Assembly: GCA_002840715.1 (NCBI GenBank)
Contig: PHBW01000022.1
Coordinates: forward strand, 1-44,216
DNA length: 44,216 bases
From: Chloroflexi bacterium HGW-Chloroflexi-4
GTDB lineage: Bacteria > Chloroflexota > Anaerolineae > Anaerolineales > Anaerolineaceae
Direction: 5' to 3'
Part shown: positions 33,559 through 40,706 of the stretch, in pieces
Layout of the letters: every line of letters begins with the position of its first letter
Numbering within the stretch: the first letter of the stretch is position 1
Translations under genes and position numbers: made by a program
Notes under the pieces: model-generated
What the model saw: the letters and a program-made list of their open reading frames with translations, nothing else
Databases searched by the model: none
Told to the model about the DNA's origin: nothing

Positions 33559-34197
33559 ATGCAGGAATTTACTGACCTTATCGATAAAGCTAAAGCTGTT
33601 TTTGATCAGCGCACAGCAGTACGCGACCAGGCGTTGATTCAGGCCCGCGCCCTCACCCGTTTGGCTGCCCATACCATCCGTGCCATTCACCGCGATGAAG
33701 CCGCCGCCGCCCAGGATATGCTGCTTGAAGCGCGCGTCTTGATCCTCAACATTCAGCGCGATCTGGCTTCTTACCCCGATATTTATTATGCAGGCTACAC
33801 CCAGGATGCCGTGAAGGAATATGCCGAAGCCAATCTGACGGTGGCTTTAATCCTCAACCAACCCATGCCCACCCCCGACGAACTGGGCATCGAATACGCC
33901 GCATATTTAAACGGATTGGCCGAGACAATCGGAGAATGCCGCCGCAAGTGCCTGGATATTCTGCGCATGGGCTATTCTGAAGACGCTGAGCGCCTGCTCA
34001 CCACCATGGATGAGATCTACAATGTGCTCGTCACGATGGATTACCCCGATGCCATCACCAACGGCTTGCGCAGACAAACCGACCTCGTGCGCGGCATTAT
34101 CGAACGCACCCGCGCCGATCTCACCCTCAGTCTGCGCGAACAGCACCTGCAGGAAGCCCTGCAAAAATTTGCCGAGAAATTCCCCGGCATGGAGTAG
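33559..34197 (+). CDS. Translin-family (COG2178) protein
   Basis: A 212-residue all-helical protein strongly resembling the archaeal/bacterial translin family. Recognisable segments are ARALTRLAAHTIRAIHRDEA, YPDIYYAGYTQDAVKEYAEA, TPDELGIEYAAYLNGLAETI, MDEIYNVLVTMDYPDAITNG and LRRQTDLVRGIIERTRADLT. Eukaryotic translin binds ssDNA and RNA and forms the C3PO ribonuclease with TRAX. The bacterial role is unknown. Acidic catalytic residues of TRAX type cannot be confirmed by eye. Its place behind ssb points to nucleic-acid metabolism. Confidence 0.87.
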   Translation: MQEFTDLIDKAKAVFDQRTAVRDQALIQARALTRLAAHTIRAIHRDEAAAAQDMLLEARVLILNIQRDLASYPDIYYAGYTQDAVKEYAEANLTVALILNQPMPTPDELGIEYAAYLNGLAETIGECRRKCLDILRMGYSEDAERLLTTMDEIYNVLVTMDYPDAITNGLRRQTDLVRGIIERTRADLTLSLREQHLQEALQKFAEKFPGME

Positions 34198-34200
34198 AAA

Positions 34201-34593
34201 GTGAAAGAAGATCAAAAATCCAAACCCGTAGCAATGCCTTTTTCCGTCAAGCTGACCCAAATCATCATTCTGGTCGTAGGCATACTATGGATCGGCTTCA
34301 GCCTCTTCATCGCCCTTGGGTTACACCCCACTTATTCGCGTATGGGTGGCTTTCAGTGGATTATTGCCGGCATGACCCTGGTGCCTGGCCTGGCTTGCCT
34401 GGTCTTGTGGTTTCTGCTGCGCAAACGCTGGAAACCCGCCTGGTACCTGGCCGTAATTGCCTTGGCCTTTATGACCGTTGCAGGCATTTTTGATCAGGTC
34501 GGCTGGGTGGATGTTTTGGTCATGCTCGGTTCTGCCGTCCCCCTGGCGCTGTTGATCATTGACCGCAAGTGGTATTTAAAGGCAAAAAGCTGA
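34201..34593 (+). CDS. Small four-helix membrane protein, unknown function
   Basis: A 130-residue protein with four hydrophobic helices (about residues 16-40, 50-70, 78-96 and 102-120) and a basic C-terminus (DRKWYLKAKS). The start is GTG 34201, with GGAG (34191-34194) upstream. It is four bases after the translin gene, so it is the last cistron of the ssb operon. I recognise no family. Confidence 0.7.
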   Translation: MKEDQKSKPVAMPFSVKLTQIIILVVGILWIGFSLFIALGLHPTYSRMGGFQWIIAGMTLVPGLACLVLWFLLRKRWKPAWYLAVIALAFMTVAGIFDQVGWVDVLVMLGSAVPLALLIIDRKWYLKAKS

Positions 34594-34624
34594 TTCAAGA
34601 AACCCAAACTGATTGAACGTGTTT

Positions 34625-34662
34625 AAAGAGTGGTGGTCAATTTGGACCATCGCTCTTTTTGT
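34625..34662 (+). terminator. Terminator of the ssb operon
   Basis: AAAGAGTGGTGGTC (34625-34638) pairs with GACCATCGCTCTTT (34645-34658) with two G-U pairs, and is followed by a T run. Confidence 0.85.
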
Positions 34663-34754
34663 TGTTGAAAAATCTTTACGCTGCCTAGATTGTATTTTTC
34701 TTGATTTTATAATAAAACTATAAGCATCATCAATTAACGCGGAGGAATGAACCA

Positions 34755-36740
34755 ATGAGAAAATCGTTTGGTCTGATCGCTGCCCTGGGAATAATCTTCC
34801 TTTTCTTCATCCAGCTTGCCGGCACTCTGGTCGAATCCATTTATTTGATGGATCTGCTGCATTCAGGCTTGGATGAAAAAATTCTTGGCGTCCTTTTCTT
34901 CTTTACCCCGCCGCTCTTGATTCCGTTATACAAGAAATATCCACGGGTTCTGCTCTGGTTGAACTTTGGTCTGCTCTTTGTTATGCGCGGAGTACTGCCT
35001 TACCTCAACGTGATGCCCCGTATGCTCATCTCGGGTTTGGGTGTTTTCGCCGTGGTTAGTTTGTTCTTCCTTTTATTGCAGTCTTTGCCTGAGGGTGATG
35101 AGCGCAAACGCTTTGGGTTGTGGGCTGCCGCCGGGCTCGGCCTGACGATTAGTCTGTCAGCCTTGCTGCGCACTGCCTATCATGGTCTGGAATATTCATT
35201 GACCCCTGCCGGCGGTTGGAGCGGTTGGCTTCTGTCTGCATTGCTTGGTATCTCCTTGTTCATCGTAAATCCGGTTAATCTACAACTCCGCAAACAAAAA
35301 TCATACGGCGGCGTGACCCCGGCCATCATAGGCATGTTCCTCGTGCTCGTGTTAGCCTGGTTTTCATTTTCAGCACCATCCGTGATCGCCCGCTGGACGC
35401 AAGCCAATTACACACTGATTGTGGCTGTGATTTCCTTATTCTCCACCGGTTGGGTGCTTTTAACATTGCTCTCCCCCGGTTGGCCTGGCAAGATTAGCTC
35501 CCGCCTGCTGCTGCTATGGAATGTGATTTTCACGCTCTGTCTGACTGCCACCCTTGTCACACAGCAAGTGGGGTCTCCGTTGACACCAGATTCAGCTCCC
35601 GTGGTGATTACCGGACCCACCTGGGCACAGTTGCTGCCGCTTTATTTAACTTTGCTGCTTTCCCCCGTCATTTTTGTGGATATGAAGGTTTTCAGTGATC
35701 AGCTTGCTGAAAAGGCACCTTCTCCGCGCGACCTTGTGTCCGGGCTGCTGCTCGCAAGTCTTCTGTTGATCGTGCTGGTCTTTGCCAATATTTTTACCAA
35801 TGTCTGGGGTTATGTAAAACCGATCAGCCTCTTCTTCCGCGGCAAGTATTGGCTCTCTTATTTCTTGATCGCCGCGGTGATCACCCTGCTAGCCTGGCTG
35901 GTAACACGCAAGAAATTGCCCGCCTTGTCCGAGATGAAATCCAAATTCCACTGGGCGCCTGCAGTGGTATTAGCCGCAATCTTCATTTCAACCTTTGTTT
36001 TCGCTTTACCGGTCCAGAAAATTCAGGTATCCGCTGAAGATCGCACCTCAATTAAAGTGATGACGTATAACATCCAGCAAGCCAACGACGATCTTGGTGA
36101 AAAATCTTTTGACCGGCAGTTGGCATTAATTGAAGAAGTATCGCCCGATATTCTTTCCATGCAAGAAACGGATTCGGCCAGAATCTCAATGAACAACAAT
36201 GACTACATGCGCTTTTATGCCGACAGCCTCGGATACTACTCTTATTTTGGACCAACCCCCGTCATGGGCACCTACGGCACCACCATCCTCTCTAAGTATC
36301 CGCTTGAGAATATGCGCACAGCTTACATTTATAGCGACAAAGACGAAAATGCAAACGCCGAAGCTGAAGTAACTATTGGCGGCAAAACATTCACCATCAT
36401 CGACGTCCACCCCGACGGCTCACCCACAGTGGATATAACCTTTGCCAGGACGTTGATTGAAAGATCCAAAGATATACCCTATGTGATTGCTCTGGGTGAC
36501 TTTAACTTACGCGATTATGAAGAAGCTTATCAATTGATTGACGGCGTCTTCACTAATGTGTGGACGAGTATTTACCCCAACGAGATCAGCGCCGATGGCG
36601 TGGATATGTCTGGCGACAATCGCATTGACCACATTTTCATCTCTTCAGATTTAATAGCCCGCAACCCGGTTTATGTTCTGGAACCTGATTCCGCTACCGA
36701 CCACCCCATCCATTGGGCTGAACTCTACTGGGCGGAATAA
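34755..36740 (+). CDS. Polytopic membrane protein with C-terminal endonuclease/exonuclease/phosphatase domain
   Basis: A 661-residue protein. Residues 1-420 contain about 11-12 membrane helices. Residues about 430-661 are a complete EEP domain: MTYNIQQ (Asn), MQETD (Glu), TTILSKYP, DVHPDG, LGDFNLRDYE (Asp and Asn), RIDHIFIS and the terminal TDHPIHW (Asp-His). EEP domains cleave phosphodiesters in nucleic acids or lipid headgroups. The layout resembles eukaryotic Cwh43/PGAP2IP, where an EEP-like domain follows a polytopic region in GPI-lipid remodelling. A lipid or surface-glycolipid substrate is therefore an inference. Membrane topology would place the domain outside if the helix number is even. 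Confidence 0.84.
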   Translation: MRKSFGLIAALGIIFLFFIQLAGTLVESIYLMDLLHSGLDEKILGVLFFFTPPLLIPLYKKYPRVLLWLNFGLLFVMRGVLPYLNVMPRMLISGLGVFAVVSLFFLLLQSLPEGDERKRFGLWAAAGLGLTISLSALLRTAYHGLEYSLTPAGGWSGWLLSALLGISLFIVNPVNLQLRKQKSYGGVTPAIIGMFLVLVLAWFSFSAPSVIARWTQANYTLIVAVISLFSTGWVLLTLLSPGWPGKISSRLLLLWNVIFTLCLTATLVTQQVGSPLTPDSAPVVITGPTWAQLLPLYLTLLLSPVIFVDMKVFSDQLAEKAPSPRDLVSGLLLASLLLIVLVFANIFTNVWGYVKPISLFFRGKYWLSYFLIAAVITLLAWLVTRKKLPALSEMKSKFHWAPAVVLAAIFISTFVFALPVQKIQVSAEDRTSIKVMTYNIQQANDDLGEKSFDRQLALIEEVSPDILSMQETDSARISMNNNDYMRFYADSLGYYSYFGPTPVMGTYGTTILSKYPLENMRTAYIYSDKDENANAEAEVTIGGKTFTIIDVHPDGSPTVDITFARTLIERSKDIPYVIALGDFNLRDYEEAYQLIDGVFTNVWTSIYPNEISADGVDMSGDNRIDHIFISSDLIARNPVYVLEPDSATDHPIHWAELYWAE

Positions 36741-36748
36741 GGAAAATA

Positions 36749-37189
36749 ATGACTCAAAATGTAACATTAAGGGTATTGTACGAATCCGATCTGCCGGTCT
36801 TTTTTGAGCACCAAGATGATAAGGGTGCAGAAGAAATGGTGGGTCTGCCTTCGCGTGAACGCGATGATTTTATCGATCACTGGCAGAAGGTTATGGCTAA
36901 TCCATCCATCATACTGCGTACCATCCTCTATGAGAATGAGATCGCGGGGTACTTGTGTTCATTTATTAAAGAAGCCGATGAACGCGAAGTAGGTTACCAG
37001 TTGGGCAGGGCTTATTGGGGCAAGGGCATTGCCACAAGGGCTTTGCAATTATTTCTTCCGTTAATTCCTTGCCGGCCGCTTTACGGCGTTACGCCGGCAC
37101 ACAACATCGGTTCTCAAAAGGTGCTTACCCGCTGCGGATTCGTGCTCCTGGATGAACATGTAGGATTGTTAAAGTACAAACTCATATAA
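36749..37189 (+). CDS. GNAT-family N-acetyltransferase
   Basis: A 146-residue acetyl-CoA-dependent transferase, RimJ/RimL-like. The acetyl-CoA loop is in VGYQLGRAYWGKGIATRAL, and the end has VTPAHNIGSQKVLTRCGFVLL, the usual N-x-x-S motif before the last strand. The acceptor is unknown. It begins eight bases after the EEP protein gene and may share its transcript. Confidence 0.88.
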   Translation: MTQNVTLRVLYESDLPVFFEHQDDKGAEEMVGLPSRERDDFIDHWQKVMANPSIILRTILYENEIAGYLCSFIKEADEREVGYQLGRAYWGKGIATRALQLFLPLIPCRPLYGVTPAHNIGSQKVLTRCGFVLLDEHVGLLKYKLI

Positions 37190-37266
37190 AAGATTAACGG
37201 TTTTTCTCACAACCCGCCGTTCTATTCTCCGTAAATACTTTCATAGAGATCAAAAAGGAGAATAAA

Positions 37267-37458
37267 ATGGACGAAAATACAAATACTGAAGTAAAGCAAG
37301 GCGTGAAACATGTGCATCACCATCACGGCGGTAGCGCTGCTGGCGGGTTGTGGTTTGCGGGCTGGTTGTTCTTCTTGGCTTACACTCAACCCCTGTTTTG
37401 GAAGGCTGTCTTGGGTCTGATCATCTGGCCTTATTACCTGGGTGTGGCGCTTCGCTAA
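37267..37458 (+). CDS. His-rich small membrane protein
   Basis: A 63-residue protein with a charged N-terminus, a histidine cluster (HVHHHHGG, residues 16-23), and one or two hydrophobic helices (GGLWFAGWLFFLAYT and AVLGLIIWPYYLGV). AAAAGGAGA stands six bases before the ATG, and a strong terminator follows, so it is probably real. The histidine cluster suggests metal contact, but no function can be assigned. Confidence 0.7.
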   Translation: MDENTNTEVKQGVKHVHHHHGGSAAGGLWFAGWLFFLAYTQPLFWKAVLGLIIWPYYLGVALR

Positions 37459-37476
37459 TCACATTGAAACCGAAAT

Positions 37477-37506
37477 CGGACGAGGATATTTCCTCGTCCG
37501 TCTTTT
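37477..37506 (+). terminator. Terminator after the His-rich minigene
   Basis: CGGACGAGGA (37477-37486) and TCCTCGTCCG (37491-37500) enclose a TATT loop and are followed by TCTTTT. Confidence 0.88.
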
Positions 37507-37544
37507 AATATTTTCAGGGTCATGCACGCTGTCTGATTGTTCGT

Positions 37545-37550
37545 TATAAT
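37545..37550 (+). promoter_or_regulatory. -10 element immediately upstream of nadK
   Basis: TATAAT ends nine bases before the nadK ATG. The expected transcription start leaves at most a few leader bases, although AAAGGGG (37551-37557) lies between. Confidence 0.5.
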
Positions 37551-37559
37551 AAAGGGGAT

Positions 37560-38432
37560 ATGTCAAACAAAAAGAGAACCATCCAGCGCATTGTCATCAC
37601 CGTTCACCCCAAGATGTCTGGCGTTAATGATCAGGCACAGCAGGTGCGCAATTTTTTACAGACCCTCGGCGTTGCGGTTGAAATCTGCAAAACGGATAAT
37701 TGCGACTTGCCGGCGAAGCTGGCTGCCGGTGAAGTGGATTTGCTGATTGCCCTCGGTGGTGACGGCACCATGCTGCGCGCCGGTCATCTCACCTCGCCTT
37801 ACGGCATCCCTGTGTTGGGCATCAACATGGGCCGCTTCGGTTTTCTCATGCAGCTTGGACGTGATGATTGGCAGGAATACCTTCCCCGTTTAGTTAACGG
37901 CGATTTTGAAATTGAAAACCGCATGATGCTCAAAGCCGAGCACTGGCGCAAAGAGGCGCTTCTGGCATCCTTTCAGGTTATGAATGAAGTCGTCGTCTGC
38001 CGCGGACAAGTCGTACGGCCGATTCGCGTCAGGGCTGAAGTGGATGGGTATACGCTGGCTTCTTTTGTCGCGGATGGGTTGATCGCCTCCACTCCCACCG
38101 GCTCCACTGCCTATGCCATGGCTGTAGGCGGGCCGATCATGCCGCCCGAACTGCGCAACATACTCATCGTGCCTGTGGCCCCCCACCTTTCCATGGATCG
38201 CGCGGTCATTCTACCGGCCGGTGCTTGTGTGAATTTTTATCCCGCCAGCGATCACCAGGCGGTGATGAGCATTGACGGCCACGCCCCCGTTTCTCTCAAA
38301 AACGAAGACCGCGTCTCAATCATGGCAAGCGAAAACCAGGTTAAATTCGTAGTGTTTCAAGATCCCGGCTATTTTTATCGCAATCTGAGCCACTACATGG
38401 AACAAAATCCATCCATTGGCGGATTAAAATGA
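37560..38432 (+). CDS. nadK: NAD kinase
   Basis: A 290-residue ATP-NAD kinase (PpnK) that makes NADP from NAD. The GGDGT motif is at 66-70 (LLIALGGDGTMLRAGH), followed by GINMGRFGFLM. The second conserved block STPTGSTAYAMAVGGPIM is the glycine-rich NAD-binding motif, and PVAPHLSMDRAVILP follows. The length matches the bacterial family. It overlaps the B-box protein gene by four bases (ATGA). It starts the nadK, B-box, recN and BTAD series. Confidence 0.95.
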   Translation: MSNKKRTIQRIVITVHPKMSGVNDQAQQVRNFLQTLGVAVEICKTDNCDLPAKLAAGEVDLLIALGGDGTMLRAGHLTSPYGIPVLGINMGRFGFLMQLGRDDWQEYLPRLVNGDFEIENRMMLKAEHWRKEALLASFQVMNEVVVCRGQVVRPIRVRAEVDGYTLASFVADGLIASTPTGSTAYAMAVGGPIMPPELRNILIVPVAPHLSMDRAVILPAGACVNFYPASDHQAVMSIDGHAPVSLKNEDRVSIMASENQVKFVVFQDPGYFYRNLSHYMEQNPSIGGLK

Positions 38433-38971
38433 GCGATAATTTTCAGCAGCCCATGTATTGTGCCAACCATCCCCAGCGCGAAACGCTGTTAAGGTGCAAC
38501 CGATGTGATAAACCTATCTGCACCTCCTGCGGTGTGCGCACTCCCACCGGCTACCGTTGCAAAGAGTGTGTGCGCGGTCAGCAAAAGATCTTTGACACCG
38601 CCCAGTGGTGGGATTTCCCCGCGGCAGCACTAACCGCCGGACTTCTGGCTTTCGTGAGCACCTATGTTGCACGCATCATTGGATTTTTCATGTTCTTTCT
38701 TGCGCCGGTCGCTGGCATCATCATTGCTGAAGCGGTGCGTCGAATTTTGAAGAAAAGACGTTCCAAAAACTTGCCGATCATCACTGCTGCGGCTGCATTT
38801 TTGGGCGCCATGCTGCCAACCCTTGGCAATATTATCATCATGCTGCTTTTTGCCGGCAGTGCACAAGCCGTTAATCTTTTAGCTGGATTGGTTTCTTTGA
38901 TTTGGCCTATAATATTCGCATTATTGGTTGCAAGCTCAATTTACTTTCGCCTTAAGGGCATCAGGGTCTAA
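38429..38971 (+). CDS. B-box zinc-finger membrane protein
   Basis: A 180-residue protein. Residues about 9-48 form a B-box-like zinc finger (MYCANHPQRETLLRCNRCDK and PICTSCGVRTPTGYRCKECV), with the C-x2-H...C-x2-C...C-x2-C pattern. It is followed by three to four membrane helices between about residues 63 and 172, with a basic cluster RRILKKRRSKN. Similar B-box-plus-membrane proteins are common in Chloroflexota, sometimes with a rhomboid domain, but no rhomboid motif is seen here. Function unknown. Coupled to nadK upstream and 11 bases before recN. Confidence 0.82.
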   Translation: MSDNFQQPMYCANHPQRETLLRCNRCDKPICTSCGVRTPTGYRCKECVRGQQKIFDTAQWWDFPAAALTAGLLAFVSTYVARIIGFFMFFLAPVAGIIIAEAVRRILKKRRSKNLPIITAAAAFLGAMLPTLGNIIIMLLFAGSAQAVNLLAGLVSLIWPIIFALLVASSIYFRLKGIRV

Positions 38972-38982
38972 GGATCGGACAC

Positions 38983-40701
38983 ATGCTGGACGAATTGCGC
39001 ATCGAAAACTTTGCCATCATTAACAAGCTCGAAATTCGTTTTAAGAGCGGCCTGGTCATTGTCACCGGCGAAACCGGTGCGGGTAAATCCATTATTTTGG
39101 ATGCCATCATGGCGCTCGTGGGCGGACGGGTGGACGCCAATATGGTGCGCAGCGGTGCGGAGCGAGCCACACTTGAAGCGGTTTTCAGCATTCCCTCGCA
39201 AACTAAAAGTGAAATCACTGATATTCTCAACCGCGAAGAATTGGATGAAGGCGACCCCTTTGTCACCCTGGGTCGCGAGATACGCGGCGAAGGACGCTCT
39301 ATTGCACGTGTGAACGGACGAAGCGTCAACGTCAGTCTGCTCAAAGAATTGGGTCATTTCCTTGTGGATATTCACGGACAGTCAGAGCATTTATCGCTGC
39401 TGGACGAGCGTTCACACCTGGGGCTGCTTGATCGTTACGCTGCCACCCAATTTGAACTGGCAGAGTATCAAACTTCCTATAAAAAACTCTCAGGCATCCG
39501 CAGGGAATTGAAGTCGCTGCGCGACCTTGAAAATGAATCCGCACGCCGCATGGAATTGCTCTCTTTTCAAGTGCAGGAAATTGAAGCTGCACACTTGAAA
39601 GAAGGGGAAGAAGAAGAGTTGGATCAGGAACGCAGCCGTCTGGCCAATGCCGAGAGCCTCTCTTCATCCGCCCAGCAAGCCCTTGCGCTACTGGATGAAG
39701 GTTCGCCTGACACCTCATCCGCAATCGATTTGATCGGTCAAGCTTCACAGTTGTTATCCTCCCTGGCGCGTATAGATGCCAGCCAGCAGGAGCTCGCCTC
39801 TCAAGTCGAAGCCGTCAATGCTCAGTTGACCGAAGTGAATCGCGATTTACGTGGTTACCTTGACGAGATCGAATTCAATCCCCGGCGTTTGGAGCAGGTC
39901 GAAAATCGGCTGGAACTGATCCATCAAATGAAACGCAAATACGGCGGCAGCGTTGAGGCCGCTATTGAATATGGCAAGACTACCCGAACTCAGTTGGATA
40001 GCATTGCCAACGCCGGCGAACGCATCGCCGAACTTGAAGCTGAAGAAACCGCAGCGCTGCTAGAGGCTAAAACCGCAGGCCAACTACTCTCTGAAAAACG
40101 TAAAGCCTCGGCACTGCTTTTGGGTTCTGCTGTCGAGCATGAACTGGCCGATTTAAGCATGCCCGGCGCACATTTCTCGGTCTCTTTTGACCAGGAGAGT
40201 CAATCTGCGGCTGCCGCTTATAACTTCACCGACAACGGGCTTGATCAGGTCGAGTTTTTGATTGCCCCCAACCCGGGTGAAGGATTAAAGCCCTTGGTGA
40301 AGATCGCTTCTGGTGGTGAAACCTCGCGGTTAATGCTGGCACTCAAAAACGTTCTGGCTGGCGTGGATTTTGTGCCAACCCTTGTGTTTGATGAGATTGA
40401 CCAGGGCATCGGCGGACGGGTCGGGTTCATCGTCGGCGAAAAACTCTGGCACCTCGGTGTCAATCATCAGGTCATGTGTGTCACCCACCTTTCGCAGCTT
40501 GCTGCTTTTGGCGAGCAGCATTTCAGGGTCCGCAAACTGATCGTGGATGACCGCACCATTACCGAAGTGGAAGAGTTGGATGATACCGCCAGGATCGTTG
40601 AGCTGGCACAGATGACTGGCAGCATGAGCGAATCCAATCTAACAGCCGCCCAGGAAATGCTTTCCAAGGCTCACGAGAGACAAAGACAACTGGAAGGTTA
40701 A
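38983..40701 (+). CDS. recN: DNA repair protein RecN
   Basis: A 572-residue SMC-like ATPase that helps double-strand break repair. Walker A is GETGAGKS (29-36). The N-terminal domain has the HGQSEH motif (VDIHGQSEHLSLLDERSH). Two coiled-coil arms flank the centre (about 150-375). The signature IASGGETSRLMLALK and Walker B TLVFDEIDQGIGGRVG are near the C-terminus. The length is typical (550-570). It ends five bases before the next gene's ATG. No LexA-like site is evident upstream, and expression is probably from nadK's promoter. Confidence 0.95.
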   Translation: MLDELRIENFAIINKLEIRFKSGLVIVTGETGAGKSIILDAIMALVGGRVDANMVRSGAERATLEAVFSIPSQTKSEITDILNREELDEGDPFVTLGREIRGEGRSIARVNGRSVNVSLLKELGHFLVDIHGQSEHLSLLDERSHLGLLDRYAATQFELAEYQTSYKKLSGIRRELKSLRDLENESARRMELLSFQVQEIEAAHLKEGEEEELDQERSRLANAESLSSSAQQALALLDEGSPDTSSAIDLIGQASQLLSSLARIDASQQELASQVEAVNAQLTEVNRDLRGYLDEIEFNPRRLEQVENRLELIHQMKRKYGGSVEAAIEYGKTTRTQLDSIANAGERIAELEAEETAALLEAKTAGQLLSEKRKASALLLGSAVEHELADLSMPGAHFSVSFDQESQSAAAAYNFTDNGLDQVEFLIAPNPGEGLKPLVKIASGGETSRLMLALKNVLAGVDFVPTLVFDEIDQGIGGRVGFIVGEKLWHLGVNHQVMCVTHLSQLAAFGEQHFRVRKLIVDDRTITEVEELDDTARIVELAQMTGSMSESNLTAAQEMLSKAHERQRQLEG

Positions 40702-40706
40702 ATTCT

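Noticed and set aside
37196..37221. AACGG...CCGTT weak hairpin after the GNAT gene
   Set aside because: The stem is only five base pairs with a large loop, not convincing as a terminator.
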